From positions 80,941 through 144,940 of the forward strand of contig JAPPNP010000043.1 in the NCBI GenBank assembly GCA_028873795.1: a DNA stretch of 64,000 nucleotides, given 5' to 3'. Origin of the DNA: Chloroflexota bacterium. Lineage in GTDB: Bacteria > Chloroflexota > UBA11872. The translations under genes were made by a program, and so were the position numbers. Of this stretch, positions 51,629-61,183 are shown piece after piece (within the stretch, counting starts at the first letter, position 1; every line of letters begins with the position of its first letter). The notes beneath the pieces are model-generated. The model had not been told where the DNA came from and did not search any database. It was given only the letters and a program-made list of their open reading frames with translations.

Positions 51629-53419
51629 TCAGTTGTGCGCCGCGCGGCGCACGCGCGCCCACACTTGCTCGACGAGCTCGCGACTCGGGTTCCCGGGCGG
51701 CGCGGTCAGAAACTCATCGCGTCCGGCGCGCGCATGGAGCCAGGCGATGACGATCGAGCGATGGTCGGCGGACACGGTCTCGCTGGATTCACGGGGTTTC
51801 AGGAGATTCTGCAGCGCGCGGCGAACGTCGCCGCGGCGCGGCCGGCTCAAAACGACGTGGCGAGCTATCTGGCCGTCGTCGATGAGCGCAATCTCGGCAT
51901 CTCCGGGCCGCGGACCGCTGTCCACGACGACGACGCGCTCACCGCCAAGTCCGCCGGCGAGCGGCCGGCGCTCGGTGCGCGAACGCCGCAAACGCCGAAC
52001 GAGCGCCTCGCGCACCTCGTCCGGCGCGTCCGCATCGGTGACGACGGCAATCGCCGCGGCACGACCGTTGCTGAGATAGGCCAGAGCCGCGGCGCGCCGC
52101 CACGGCTCAACCGGGCTGGCGCCGCGCGCCGGAAGGCCCAACAAGCGGCGGGCCGCCTGAGCGGCCAGTCGGGCGTCGCGCGCCGTGGGGAACGGCCCCA
52201 CGTAGTCGCCGGACTCACCCCGCACGGTCGACGCGGTATTGACGACCGCCGCTTCCGGGGGGCCGACGTGTACCAAGAGCCGCGACGCGCGGCGCTGGCG
52301 CTGCACGTTGTAAACCGGCGCCAGCTCCGCGATGAGCTCGGCCTCGCGCAGCAGCGCGCGCAGCTCCGAGCCTGTCACTTCCCAATCGACGCGGTCGATT
52401 CGCGGGAGCATGTCGGCTCGCTGGCGCACGAAGCTGTGGGACGTGGTGAAGTGGGCGCGCACGCGGCGCTGCAGCGAGACGGTCTTGCCGACGTAGAGCG
52501 CCCGACCGGCCGGATCGCGAAACACGTAGACCCCTGGGGACGGCGGCAGGTTGCGCGAGGCCCAGCGGGCGAGTTCCTTGGCGCGCTGTGGCATCCGTCC
52601 CTCGGGCCCGCCTTCGGCGCCCAGCGCCCGCAGCGCCTCGACGGTGGTCACGTCGCGGGCCCGCGCCCGGCCCAGCAGCGCCGCAAACAAGCGGTGCGTG
52701 GCGCGGGCGTCCGGCAGCGCCCGGTGCCGCGGGGACTCCTGCTCGCCCAGCAACTCCAAGGCATCGGCGAGTCCAGAGACCTCGGCTTCCGGCATCAACA
52801 CCTGCATCAGCTCCATGGTGTCGAGGCCGTCGCCCGGAAACAGTGGGCGTTGCGCCCACACGGCCTCCCGGTTGAGGTAGCCGAGATCGGTTGGCAGGTT
52901 GTGCGCCACTAGCACCGCGCCGGATTGGAAGTCGCGAAACTCATCCAGCACCTGCTCGACCGGCGGTGCGTCGACCAGCATCTCGTCGGTGACGCCGGTG
53001 TAGCGCGTGATGAACTTGGAGACGCGGCCCGGAATGCGGACCAGGGTCTCGAACGTGCCAACCACCGCGCCGTCGCGCACGCGTTCGGCGCCGACTTCCA
53101 GCACGCGGTGCCGCCCGCCGCGTCCGCCGTTAGTCTCGATGTCGAAGATCACGAACTCGGCGTCGTCGAGCTCTTGGGCACGGTGCCGCCATTCGGCCAG
53201 CTCCCACTGACCCTCCGGCGCCTGCCGCAGGCGGTCGTCCTTCAGCAACAGCGGCTCCAGGGCGCGAGTGGCGATGGCGGCGGCCTTGGACTCCACGTGC
53301 AGCACCGCCCGCGCCAGATGCTGCAGCGACAGCGGCCGGTCGGCTTCGGTGAGCTCGCCGATGGCGGCCTCGACGAGCGCACTGCGTCGCGACCGCGCCG
53401 GCCCGTTGGCCGAGGTCAC
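51629..53419 (-). CDS. DnaQ-like exonuclease fused to GIY-YIG endonuclease domain
   Basis: A 596-residue fusion. The N-terminal winged-helix-like region is followed by a DEDD exonuclease: FVIFDIETNGG (ExoI, Asp93 and Glu95), VLVAHNLPTDLGYLN (ExoII) and HRALPDARATHRLF (ExoIII). The second module, from about residue 290, is a UvrC-type GIY-YIG: GVYVFRDPAGRALYVGKTVS and a Glu in LREAELIAELAPVYN. Similar fusions (actinobacterial DEDD exonuclease/UvrC-like) are thought to work in repair, but the role is not established. GTG 53419 is chosen as the start before the conserved region; the frame is open to 53494. Confidence 0.87.
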   Translation of the reverse strand: MTSANGPARSRRSALVEAAIGELTEADRPLSLQHLARAVLHVESKAAAIATRALEPLLLKDDRLRQAPEGQWELAEWRHRAQELDDAEFVIFDIETNGGRGGRHRVLEVGAERVRDGAVVGTFETLVRIPGRVSKFITRYTGVTDEMLVDAPPVEQVLDEFRDFQSGAVLVAHNLPTDLGYLNREAVWAQRPLFPGDGLDTMELMQVLMPEAEVSGLADALELLGEQESPRHRALPDARATHRLFAALLGRARARDVTTVEALRALGAEGGPEGRMPQRAKELARWASRNLPPSPGVYVFRDPAGRALYVGKTVSLQRRVRAHFTTSHSFVRQRADMLPRIDRVDWEVTGSELRALLREAELIAELAPVYNVQRQRRASRLLVHVGPPEAAVVNTASTVRGESGDYVGPFPTARDARLAAQAARRLLGLPARGASPVEPWRRAAALAYLSNGRAAAIAVVTDADAPDEVREALVRRLRRSRTERRPLAGGLGGERVVVVDSGPRPGDAEIALIDDGQIARHVVLSRPRRGDVRRALQNLLKPRESSETVSADHRSIVIAWLHARAGRDEFLTAPPGNPSRELVEQVWARVRRAAHN

Positions 53420-53438
53420 GCCATGCCGGCGCGGGGCG

Positions 53439-53834
53439 TCATCCCTCGCGTCCTCCGAGCAAGAGCGATCCGCCCATGTTGACCAGCCCGACAAGAATCG
53501 ACCCGACCACCGCGCCGACCACGTTGCGGATTTCGATGGCCTCGACGGCTTGCGCCACCAGCCAGAAGACGCCGGCGCTGACGAGCACGTGCGACAGTCC
53601 CAGGGTCAGCACGCCCAGCACGCACGTGACCGGCTTGAGCAGCACATCCACCACGGGTCGGACGTAGGCGTTCACCAGGGCCAGCACCGCGGCAAACGCG
53701 GTGATGGTGGTCCAGTAGTCGTTCGTCCCCGCGGGGGGAAATGAAATCCCCTCGGGAACCAGAGCCGCCACGGCCAGCGCCGCGAAGAAGCAGGTGACGA
53801 AGCGCGCGAGGAGATAGCGCAATTCGCGGGTCAT
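53439..53834 (-). CDS. Phage-holin-family IV small membrane protein
   Basis: A 131-residue protein with four hydrophobic helices; MTRELRYLLARFVTCFFAAL and FAAVLALVNAYVRPVVDVLL match the Mycobacterium phage-holin-like superfamily IV (also annotated as membrane protein YvlD-like). Most chromosomal members are not phage genes and their role is unknown. There is no phage gene nearby. The gene precedes the exonuclease with 19 bases between them. Confidence 0.78.
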   Translation of the reverse strand: MTRELRYLLARFVTCFFAALAVAALVPEGISFPPAGTNDYWTTITAFAAVLALVNAYVRPVVDVLLKPVTCVLGVLTLGLSHVLVSAGVFWLVAQAVEAIEIRNVVGAVVGSILVGLVNMGGSLLLGGREG

Positions 53835-53870
53835 AGGTGACCCGTGCCAACGCCGGCGGCGCCTCTGGGG

Positions 53871-54770
53871 CTACGCGGAATCGCCGGAGCGAACCTCCAC
53901 ACCCGCCAGCTCCTCGAGCGGCTTGATCAGCGCCGCCGCGTCCAGATCGCCCAGGCCCTTGTGGCGGACCTCCTGATAGAGCTGATCGGCCAGCGTCGTC
54001 GCCAGCAGGCGCACGTTGCTGCGCCGTCCCAACTCCAGCGCGAGGCCCAGGTCCTTGAGCAAAAGCTCCACTCCGAAGCGAGCCTCGAAGTCGCCCGGAA
54101 ACACCAGGCTCGGCATGTCCACTTCCATGCAGCGGCTGGCGGCGTATGCCCCCATGAGCGTGTCGAAGAGCTGCTGGGGGTCGATGCCGTTTTTCACCGC
54201 CAGCACGTAGGCTTCGGCGTTGGCGGCGCGGACCCCGGCAATGATCATCTGGTTGGCCAGCTTGGCCACGCAGCCCGCGCCCACCGGCCCGAAGTGCTGC
54301 ACGTTGCCGCCCACGATGTCGAGCAGTTCCTGGCCGGCCTGGTAGTCCTCGGCGGTGCCACCGACGAATACGGCCAGCGTGCCCGCGGTGGCCCCGGCCG
54401 GTCCCCCGCTCACGGGAGCGTCCAGATAGCCCACGCCCTTGCCGGCGGCCTCGGCGGCACAATGCTGCGCGGTGTCGGGCCCGTTGGTGCCGAAGTCGAT
54501 CCAAAGCTGGCCGTCACGGGCCGTCTCGAGGGCGCCGTTCTCGCCCAGCAGGATTTCCAAAGAGTCCTGTGGCAGCGGCACGTTGAGGCAGACCACGTCC
54601 GACTGCGCGGCGACCTCGGCCGGTGTGTCGGCGGCGGCGCCGCCGTCGGCGACGAAGTCGTCCACCTTGCCCCGGCTGCGGTTGTGGACGATGAGGTCGT
54701 GCCCGGCCGCCCGCAGGTTTGTCGCCATGGGCAGGCCCATCTTGCCGAGGCCGATATATCCAATTCGCAT
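53871..54770 (-). CDS. 3-hydroxyisobutyrate/6-phosphogluconate dehydrogenase-family oxidoreductase
   Basis: A 299-residue beta-hydroxyacid dehydrogenase. MRIGYIGLGKMGLPMATNLR is the Rossmann NAD(P) motif, VSGGPAGATAGTLAVFVGG the substrate loop, and GAGCVAKLANQMIIAGV carries the catalytic lysine. It oxidises a 2- or 3-hydroxy acid; substrate unresolved among hydroxyisobutyrate, tartronate semialdehyde and sugar acids. AAGGAG precedes the ATG at good spacing. It is downstream of a sugar-isomerase-like gene in the same direction, fitting a small sugar-acid pathway. Confidence 0.88.
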   Translation of the reverse strand: MRIGYIGLGKMGLPMATNLRAAGHDLIVHNRSRGKVDDFVADGGAAADTPAEVAAQSDVVCLNVPLPQDSLEILLGENGALETARDGQLWIDFGTNGPDTAQHCAAEAAGKGVGYLDAPVSGGPAGATAGTLAVFVGGTAEDYQAGQELLDIVGGNVQHFGPVGAGCVAKLANQMIIAGVRAANAEAYVLAVKNGIDPQQLFDTLMGAYAASRCMEVDMPSLVFPGDFEARFGVELLLKDLGLALELGRRSNVRLLATTLADQLYQEVRHKGLGDLDAAALIKPLEELAGVEVRSGDSA

Positions 54771-54904
54771 GCGCGGTTAGCTCCTTAAGTCACTCACTCA
54801 CATCGGCAGCGCGCCGCGACCCAAATCCTTCCAAACGGTATGAGCAGTCGGCGACCACGCTGCCGCTGGGGCATTCCCAGCCTCCGCAAACCATACCAAC
54901 GGAC

Positions 54905-55834
54905 TCAGACGCGCGCCCACGCCGCGGCGAAGGTGCGCTTGGCGTTGCCGATGATCTCGGCCGTCGTCTGGTACGGCGCCGGCTTCATCTCGAAGCTGAC
55001 CAGCGGCATCGCCGTCGGCAGGTCCTTGTCGAAATAGCCGATCTCGAACAGCGCCTGCAGGAACGCCGTCAGCTCCGGCACGTCGTTCACGCCGCCGGGC
55101 TCGCCGAACACCGGATGCTGGTCGCCCCATTGCGGGTGGGAGCGATCGCTGATGAGGCAATTGCCGATGTGGGCCTGGATGATGTGATCCGCCGCCCGGC
55201 GCACGGACGTCGGAGGATCCTCGCCCAGCAGCGGCAGGTGGCTGAGGTCGAGGCAGAGCCCGAAGTTGGGCGTGTCGGCCCGAACCATCTCGCTCACGCG
55301 AATGCAGAGCTCGATGGGACCGAGCAGCGAGCACTTTTCAATATCCCGGTCGAACTGCTCCAGCGCGATCCAAATGCCGTGGCGAGCGGCGTAGTGGCAA
55401 ATCTGCTGGAGCGAGTCGGCCAGGCGGGTCAGCGCCGGTTCGACGTCCGCATCGGTCGCCGGCGCCGAGTTGGGGCCGTCGAGCACCCCAACGAGCGTCG
55501 CGTCGAGCGCGTGGGCCTCGTCGACGCCGCGCAGCATCGCCTCGATTGCCCGCTCCCGAATGTCGGAGTCGGCCGATGAGAGATCGAGCTTGTCCAGCAG
55601 CAGCGCCGGATGCGCCCCGTAGCCGAGCGCCAGGCGGGCCGTGCGGGCGCGGCGGGCCAGCTCCGCGCGGGTCGCGTCGTCGTTGACGTGCGTGACCTCG
55701 AGCGCGTGAAAGAAGCCGTCCGTGGCGAGCGCCTCGACCGATTCGAGAATCGGCCCGTCGCCACCCTGCACCTCCGGGTGCAGCATGAAGTGGACGATGC
55801 CCACGTGCATATACGCCTCGGGTGGTCGGTCCAT
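54905..55834 (-). CDS. Xylose-isomerase-like TIM-barrel sugar isomerase/epimerase
   Basis: A 309-residue AP-endonuclease-2/sugar-epimerase-family protein. MHVGIVHFMLHPEVQGGDGP is near the N terminus, with ALEVTHVNDDA, WIALEQFDRDIEK (Glu metal ligand), NFGLCLDLSHLPLLGED (Asp and His ligands), HIIQAHIGNCL and a late SFEMKPAP Glu. These metal ligands indicate an isomerase, epimerase or dehydratase acting on keto or inosose sugars. ATG 55834 follows GGAGG at eight-base spacing and is preferred to GTG 55852. It is upstream of the dehydrogenase, likely co-transcribed. Confidence 0.82.
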   Translation of the reverse strand: MDRPPEAYMHVGIVHFMLHPEVQGGDGPILESVEALATDGFFHALEVTHVNDDATRAELARRARTARLALGYGAHPALLLDKLDLSSADSDIRERAIEAMLRGVDEAHALDATLVGVLDGPNSAPATDADVEPALTRLADSLQQICHYAARHGIWIALEQFDRDIEKCSLLGPIELCIRVSEMVRADTPNFGLCLDLSHLPLLGEDPPTSVRRAADHIIQAHIGNCLISDRSHPQWGDQHPVFGEPGGVNDVPELTAFLQALFEIGYFDKDLPTAMPLVSFEMKPAPYQTTAEIIGNAKRTFAAAWARV

Positions 55835-55912
55835 CGCACGGTCCTCCGTCACACGGCATTGCGCGCATAGTGGCCCGACGGCAGGCCGCTGTCGAGATTT
55901 CGGACGTCGGAG

Positions 55913-58900
55913 CTACGTGGAATCCGCGGGCGCTCGCTCCACCAGCACATTGTCGGATTCGTACTCCCGAGCCACCTGCGCCACAAGCTCGGAACTGGCG
56001 CTCACAGCGGTCGGCCAGCGAAGGCGCGTTACGTCGCCGTCGGGCGCCTCGACATGCAGCTCAAGAGGAACCTCGCCGGGATGGGCGGCGGCGGCCTCGT
56101 TGAGACGGCGCAGCAGGTCAATGTCATGTCCCAGGTCCGGGCTGCGTCGCAGCACGACGACCACGCGCGTCGGCGCGCCGCCGTTCGCCGCCCCGTTCGC
56201 CTCGCCGGAAGCTGCGCGCGCATCGTCGCCATTCACCGACGCTGCCGGCGCTTCCTCGTCGCTCGGCGCCATGTATTCGCTGCCCGCCGCTTGCACCTCC
56301 AGGCTGCCGACCACGGGTGACGGCTCGACCGGCGCGTCGGCGTCCGCCGTCGGAGCGGATGCCGCGGCCTCCGCGGAGTCGCCGTTGACCGCCGCTTCAG
56401 CGTCCGGCGCGATGTCGCCGTCGACGCCAAAGTGTCCTGGCATGGCGGGAACGTCGGCTTGTGCTTCGGGGGCGTCGTCGGGCATTGGCACCTCTTGAGT
56501 CGCGGCCGCATCGCCCGTATCCGTCGCGACCGGCTGCGGTGGATACAGGTTGTCGGCGACGAGTTGCAGGGATCCCCGGCGGTCCTCGAGTCTGCCCCTG
56601 GCCACGATGACGCGGTCGATCTCCAGACTGTCGCCAATCTGCGACCAAATCCGCGGGAACACGACGACTTCGATGGTTCCCGGCGCATCCTCGAGCGTGA
56701 CGATGGCCATGGTGTCGCCCTTTTGCGTGATGAGCTGCCGCACGTCCGCCACCAGCCCGCCGACGGTGAGGGTTTGGCCGAGGTGCGCGGCCTCCAGGTC
56801 GAAAATCTGGGTATCGACACTCGCGCGCAGCGCCTCACGCACGCCAGGGTTCGACAACGGGCTCGGCGAGACGTGCAGCCCCAGCAAGTCTTTCTCCCAG
56901 CGTCGCCGATCGCCGTTGCTCGCCTCTTCGACGTCGGGCAACTTTTCGTCGTCGCTCGCGCTCGCCGGCAGTGCGCCCATTTCGAACATCGTGGTCTGCC
57001 CCGACACGCGGTCGCTGCGAGCTTGCTGGCCGCGCTTGAACGCGGACTCCAGGCCTGCGAGCAGCGCGTTGCGCTCGCCCAGGGCGTCGAGCGCGCCCAC
57101 TTTGATCAGCGGCTCAACGGTGCGGCGCGTCACCACCCGGCCGTCGATCCTGGCGCAGAGATCGGCCAGTGACTCGAACGGCCCGCCGTCCTCGCGGGCG
57201 TCGAGGATCGCGGCGACCGCCTGCTCCCCGACGGATTTGACCGTCCCGAGTCCAAAGACGATCTGGCGGCCGCGATGCACGAAGGAGGCGCCGCTCCGGT
57301 TCACGTCGGGCGCCAGTACTTCCAGCTCCAGCGCCTCGGCCTCGGATTTGGCCCGCGCGACCTTGGCCAGATCGCCGCTGTCGGTGACCAGCAGGGCCGT
57401 GAGGAACTGCACCGGATAGAGCGCCTTAAGCCACGCCGTCCAATAGGCAATGACGGCGTAGGAGACCGCGTGGGCCTTGTTGAATCCGTAGCCCGCGAAC
57501 GGCTCGATCAGCCCGAACACGTCCTCCGCGACCTTCGCCGTCAGGCCGTTGGCCGTGGCCCGCTCGATGAACTCCGAGCGCTCCTTCTCGAGTGCGGCGC
57601 GAATCTTCTTGCCCACCGCCTTGCGGAAGCGATCGGCCTCGTCCCAGTCATAGCCCGCCAGCTCCCGCACGACCCGCAGCACCTGGTCGGCGTAGACCAG
57701 CACCCCGTGCGTCTCCCGCAGGATCGGCTCGAGCTTGGGATGGGGATAGACCGGCTGTTCGCGCCCGTGCATCGTGTCGATGTAGCGGTCGATGTGCTGC
57801 ATCGGGCCCGGGCGGTACAGGGCGATGATCGCCGCCAGATCGTCAATGTTCGTCGGTTGCAGGCGGCGCAGGGTGGACGTCATGCCGCTGCTTTCGAGCT
57901 GGAACATGCCGACCGTGCGGCCGGCCCGCAGCATGGCGAAGGCCCGGTCGTCGTCCAACGGGATTTCCTGCGGCGCGATCTTGTCCCCGGTGTCCTGGCG
58001 GACCAGCTCGAGCGCGTGCGTGATCGTGCGGAAGTTCGAGAGCCCCAGGATGTCGAGCTTGAGGATGCCGATGCGATCGATGGTCTGCCCCGTGAACTGC
58101 GCCACCGGCTGACCGTCGGCCGAGCGCATCAGCGGCACGTGCTCGATCAGGGGTTCGCGTGACACGACCAGCCCCGCGGCGTGCGTCGACGCGTGTCGGG
58201 ACACCCCCTCGATATCCCGCGCCATGTCGAGCAGCCGCCGAATCTCGTCATTGGCGTGGTAGAGCTGCTGCAGCTCGGTGACGGTTTCCAGCGACCGCTC
58301 GATGGTGAAGGGATTCACTGGATTGACCGGGATGAGCTTGGCGACGCGATCCACGTCGGGCAGCGGCAGATCCATCACGCGGCCGACGTCGCGCACGGCG
58401 GCCCGTGCCGCCAGGGTGCCGAACGTCGCGATCTGCGCCACGTGGTCCGACCCATAGGTGTCGGAGATGTAGTTGATCACCTCGTCCCGCCGGTCGCTGG
58501 GGAAGTCGAGGTCCACGTCGGGCATTGACCCCTTGCGCCCGACCGTGAGGAAGCGCTCGAACATGATGTCGTGCTTGATCGGGTCGATGTCCGACATGCC
58601 CATCGCAAAGGCGACCAGGCTGCCGTTGACGGAGCCGCGCGGGGCCGTGAGCATGCCGCGGTCGCGGGCAAAGGCCACGATGTCGCCCACGAGCACCAGG
58701 TACGACGCGAACTCCGTCTGCTCGATGACATTGAGTTCATACGCCAGCCGCTCCTGGTACGTCGGCGAGGGATCGGCGGCCAGCCGCGACCGCAAGCCTC
58801 GTTGGGCCTGGTCGCGGAGGTAGTCGATGGCGGCGCCGCCGCCGGGCAGCTCGATTTCGGGCATGGCAATGCGCCCGAACGGCAGATCGATGTCGCACTT

Positions 58901-59704
58901 CCCCGCGATGGCGACCGTGTTCGACAAGGCGTCCGGAACGTCGGCGAACAGCCCGGCCATCTCCTCGGGCGCGCGCAGGTGGAAGTCGCCCTCCATGCGC
59001 ATGCGCGAGGTGTCCGACAGCGTGCGGCCGGTCTGGATGCAAAGCAGCGTGTCGTGGGCGTCGCGGTCCTCACGACGTACGTAGTGCACGTCGTTGGTCG
59101 CCACCAGGGGCAGACCCAGACCGTCGGCCAGCTCCATCAGCCGCTGGTAGTGCGTCTCCAGCTCCGGCAGCGAGCGCTGGAGCTCGATGTAGTAGTTCCC
59201 CTCGCCGTAGACCTCGGCGTGCCAGCGCGCCACCGACTCCGCATGCGCCATGTCACCCGCTTCGATGGCGCGCATCAGCTCGCCCGAGGGACATCCGCTG
59301 AGGCAGATCAACCCTTCACTGTGCTCACGGAGCAGCTCGCGATCGACCCGCGGGCGGTAGTAGAACCCCTCCATGTGCGCGCGCGAGGTGAGCTTGACGA
59401 GGCTGCGATAGCCCTCGTGATTGCGCGCCAGCAGCGTCAGGTGAAAGGCGCGCCGGTCGAGAGTCGCGTCGCGGTCGGTGCGTGATCGTGGGGCGACGTA
59501 GACCTCGCAGCCAATGATGGGGCGGACGCCGGCGTCCTTGGCGGCCAGGTAGAAGTCGGCCGCGCCGTACATGACCCCGTGGTCGGTGAGGGCGACGGCA
59601 TCCATCTCGAGCTCGCGCGTGCGGTCGAGGAGGTCGGGAATGCGGCAGAAGCCGTCGAGCAGACTGAATTCGCTGTGAACGTGCAAATGGGCGAAGTCAG
59701 CCAC
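55913..59704 (-). CDS. dnaE: DNA polymerase III subunit alpha (DnaE)
   Basis: A 1263-residue replicative polymerase. The PHP domain opens with FAHLHVHSEFSLLDGFC and VALTDHGVMYG. The palm carries PDVDLDF at 395-401 with the two catalytic Asp, preceded by PRGSVNGSLVAFAMGM. Fingers and helix-hairpin-helix follow, then an OB domain (VGGLVADVRQLITQKGDTMA). The C-terminal tail has an Ala/Asp-rich linker of about 130 residues before a last domain VVVVLRRSPDLGHDI. This makes it longer than E. coli DnaE (1160). GTG 59704 has GGGAGG upstream. It replicates the chromosome. Confidence 0.95.
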   Translation of the reverse strand: MADFAHLHVHSEFSLLDGFCRIPDLLDRTRELEMDAVALTDHGVMYGAADFYLAAKDAGVRPIIGCEVYVAPRSRTDRDATLDRRAFHLTLLARNHEGYRSLVKLTSRAHMEGFYYRPRVDRELLREHSEGLICLSGCPSGELMRAIEAGDMAHAESVARWHAEVYGEGNYYIELQRSLPELETHYQRLMELADGLGLPLVATNDVHYVRREDRDAHDTLLCIQTGRTLSDTSRMRMEGDFHLRAPEEMAGLFADVPDALSNTVAIAGKCDIDLPFGRIAMPEIELPGGGAAIDYLRDQAQRGLRSRLAADPSPTYQERLAYELNVIEQTEFASYLVLVGDIVAFARDRGMLTAPRGSVNGSLVAFAMGMSDIDPIKHDIMFERFLTVGRKGSMPDVDLDFPSDRRDEVINYISDTYGSDHVAQIATFGTLAARAAVRDVGRVMDLPLPDVDRVAKLIPVNPVNPFTIERSLETVTELQQLYHANDEIRRLLDMARDIEGVSRHASTHAAGLVVSREPLIEHVPLMRSADGQPVAQFTGQTIDRIGILKLDILGLSNFRTITHALELVRQDTGDKIAPQEIPLDDDRAFAMLRAGRTVGMFQLESSGMTSTLRRLQPTNIDDLAAIIALYRPGPMQHIDRYIDTMHGREQPVYPHPKLEPILRETHGVLVYADQVLRVVRELAGYDWDEADRFRKAVGKKIRAALEKERSEFIERATANGLTAKVAEDVFGLIEPFAGYGFNKAHAVSYAVIAYWTAWLKALYPVQFLTALLVTDSGDLAKVARAKSEAEALELEVLAPDVNRSGASFVHRGRQIVFGLGTVKSVGEQAVAAILDAREDGGPFESLADLCARIDGRVVTRRTVEPLIKVGALDALGERNALLAGLESAFKRGQQARSDRVSGQTTMFEMGALPASASDDEKLPDVEEASNGDRRRWEKDLLGLHVSPSPLSNPGVREALRASVDTQIFDLEAAHLGQTLTVGGLVADVRQLITQKGDTMAIVTLEDAPGTIEVVVFPRIWSQIGDSLEIDRVIVARGRLEDRRGSLQLVADNLYPPQPVATDTGDAAATQEVPMPDDAPEAQADVPAMPGHFGVDGDIAPDAEAAVNGDSAEAAASAPTADADAPVEPSPVVGSLEVQAAGSEYMAPSDEEAPAASVNGDDARAASGEANGAANGGAPTRVVVVLRRSPDLGHDIDLLRRLNEAAAAHPGEVPLELHVEAPDGDVTRLRWPTAVSASSELVAQVAREYESDNVLVERAPADST

Positions 59705-59776
59705 GCCGTGCCTCCCGGATCAGCCGGCGGCAATTGTAGGCACCGAACATATTGCGGACAAACGGCGATGCCGACG

Positions 59777-59945
59777 GCCCCGTAGGGGCGCCCCTGGTGG
59801 GCGCCCGCACCTCGGCGCGGATGGGTTCGCCTGCGGGCAGCCACAAGGGCTGCCCCTACAGCCGGATGCGCGGTGGCCCAGGCTGCGCGCAGCCTGGGAT
59901 CGACGACTGAAGCCCCTCCCGCGCTGCACGCAGCGCGGTCTACCG
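59777..59945. repeat. Cluster of palindromic repeats between dnaE and an MFS gene
   Basis: Four hairpins lie in a row: GGGGCGCCCC (59786-59795, palindrome), GGGCAGCC (59835-59842)/GGCTGCCC (59848-59855), CCCAGGCTGC (59877-59886)/GCAGCCTGGG (59889-59898), and CCGCGCTGC (59919-59927)/GCAGCGCGG (59930-59938). The third is a paired variant of the hairpins at 33.93 and 42.43 kb. They fill most of the 288-bp divergent gap, so the promoters for dnaE and the MFS gene must lie at the ends. Confidence 0.8.
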
Positions 59946-59992
59946 GGCAGCGCCCGTAGAATGGCCGCGCCGTCCAACCCGAGGGTCTCTGC

Positions 59993-61171
59993 GTGCTCCG
60001 TGTGCCTCGCGTGGCCCCATTTGGCTGGCTCGCGGCCGCCAACTTCGCCTTCGGGCTGGGCATGGGCATTTATCAGACGATCTTCTTCAACTTCATCGGG
60101 CAAGACCTTGGCATCAGTCCCAACGAGCTAGGGCTGTTGGAAACGGTCCGCGAGATTCCCGGCCTGCTGACCGCCGGCATCGCGGCGCTGGTGATGACCG
60201 TGGCGGAGCCGCTGGTCGGAGCGGTGGCGCTGCTGCTGCTGGGCGTGGGATTCGTCAACTACTTCCACATTGACGGCATCCCGAGCCTGATCCTCTTTTC
60301 GCTCGTGGCCAGTGTGGGCTTTCACATGTGGATGCCGATTTCCAGCACCCTGGCCCTGCGGCTGAGCCGCGTGACCGAGCAGGGCAGCCGGTTGGGTCAA
60401 CTCCGCGCCGTGGCGGCGGTGGCCAACCTGGCCGGCATCGGGCTCGTGGCGCTGGCCGCCGGAGCCAGCGGGCTGCGGCCGCTCTTCGTCGTGGCTGGCG
60501 TGCTCGCGATCGCCGGAGCGCTGCTGGTCCTGCGCGTGCGCGGGATCCCACGCACGCGGCGGCCGCCGCGCATCCTGATTCGGCGGGCCTACTGGCTCTA
60601 TTACGCCCTGACGTTCCTGGACGGCGCCCGCCGCCACATCTTTATGACCTTCGCCTTGTTTCTGCTGGTGCGGGACTACGGATCGCCGGTGCAGACGATC
60701 GCCATCCTCAGCCTCGTCAACGGCGTGGTCAGCATCGCCGCCGTGTACCAATTCGGCCGCCTCATCGACCGGTTCGGCGAGCGCCTGATCCTGATGGTCG
60801 CCTACGGGGCGCTGGCCCTGATCTTCGTCGGCTACGCGGCCATCCCCGTTCTCGGCGTGCTCTTCGTGCTCTACGTGCTGGACAACCTGTTCTTCAGCGC
60901 CGACACGGGCGTGACCACCTATCTGGGCAAGATTGCCGTCGACCCCGCCGACATCCGCCCAAGCCTCGTCACCGGGATGACCGTCAACCACATCGCGGCG
61001 GTCATCATCCCCATCACCGGCGGCATCCTCTGGGAGGCCTTTGGCCACTGGGTCCCGTTCGTTGGCGGCGCGATCCTGGCGGTCGGGTCGCTGGCGCTGA
61101 GCTCGCGCATCCGCGTTCAGGTGGGTGAAGCCACCGCGACGCCGGTGGCGGAAGCCAAAGCCTCGCCCTAA
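59993..61171 (+). CDS. MFS-family transporter
   Basis: A 392-residue membrane protein with about 12 helices. It begins near GWLAAANFAFGLGMGIYQTI and ends in a short hydrophilic tail. RFGERLILMVAYGALALI is the cytoplasmic loop after helix 8, and the loop 2-3 region (LGLLETVREIPGLLTAG) is a weak form of the MFS signature. The substrate is not predictable. It starts at GTG 59993. It faces the PPIase gene convergently with 12 bases between stops. Confidence 0.85.
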   Translation: MLRVPRVAPFGWLAAANFAFGLGMGIYQTIFFNFIGQDLGISPNELGLLETVREIPGLLTAGIAALVMTVAEPLVGAVALLLLGVGFVNYFHIDGIPSLILFSLVASVGFHMWMPISSTLALRLSRVTEQGSRLGQLRAVAAVANLAGIGLVALAAGASGLRPLFVVAGVLAIAGALLVLRVRGIPRTRRPPRILIRRAYWLYYALTFLDGARRHIFMTFALFLLVRDYGSPVQTIAILSLVNGVVSIAAVYQFGRLIDRFGERLILMVAYGALALIFVGYAAIPVLGVLFVLYVLDNLFFSADTGVTTYLGKIAVDPADIRPSLVTGMTVNHIAAVIIPITGGILWEAFGHWVPFVGGAILAVGSLALSSRIRVQVGEATATPVAEAKASP

Positions 61172-61183
61172 GCGAACACCCGA

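Noticed and set aside
53439-53834. Holin gene as evidence of a prophage
   Set aside because: No other phage genes lie nearby, and this holin-like family is widespread on chromosomes.
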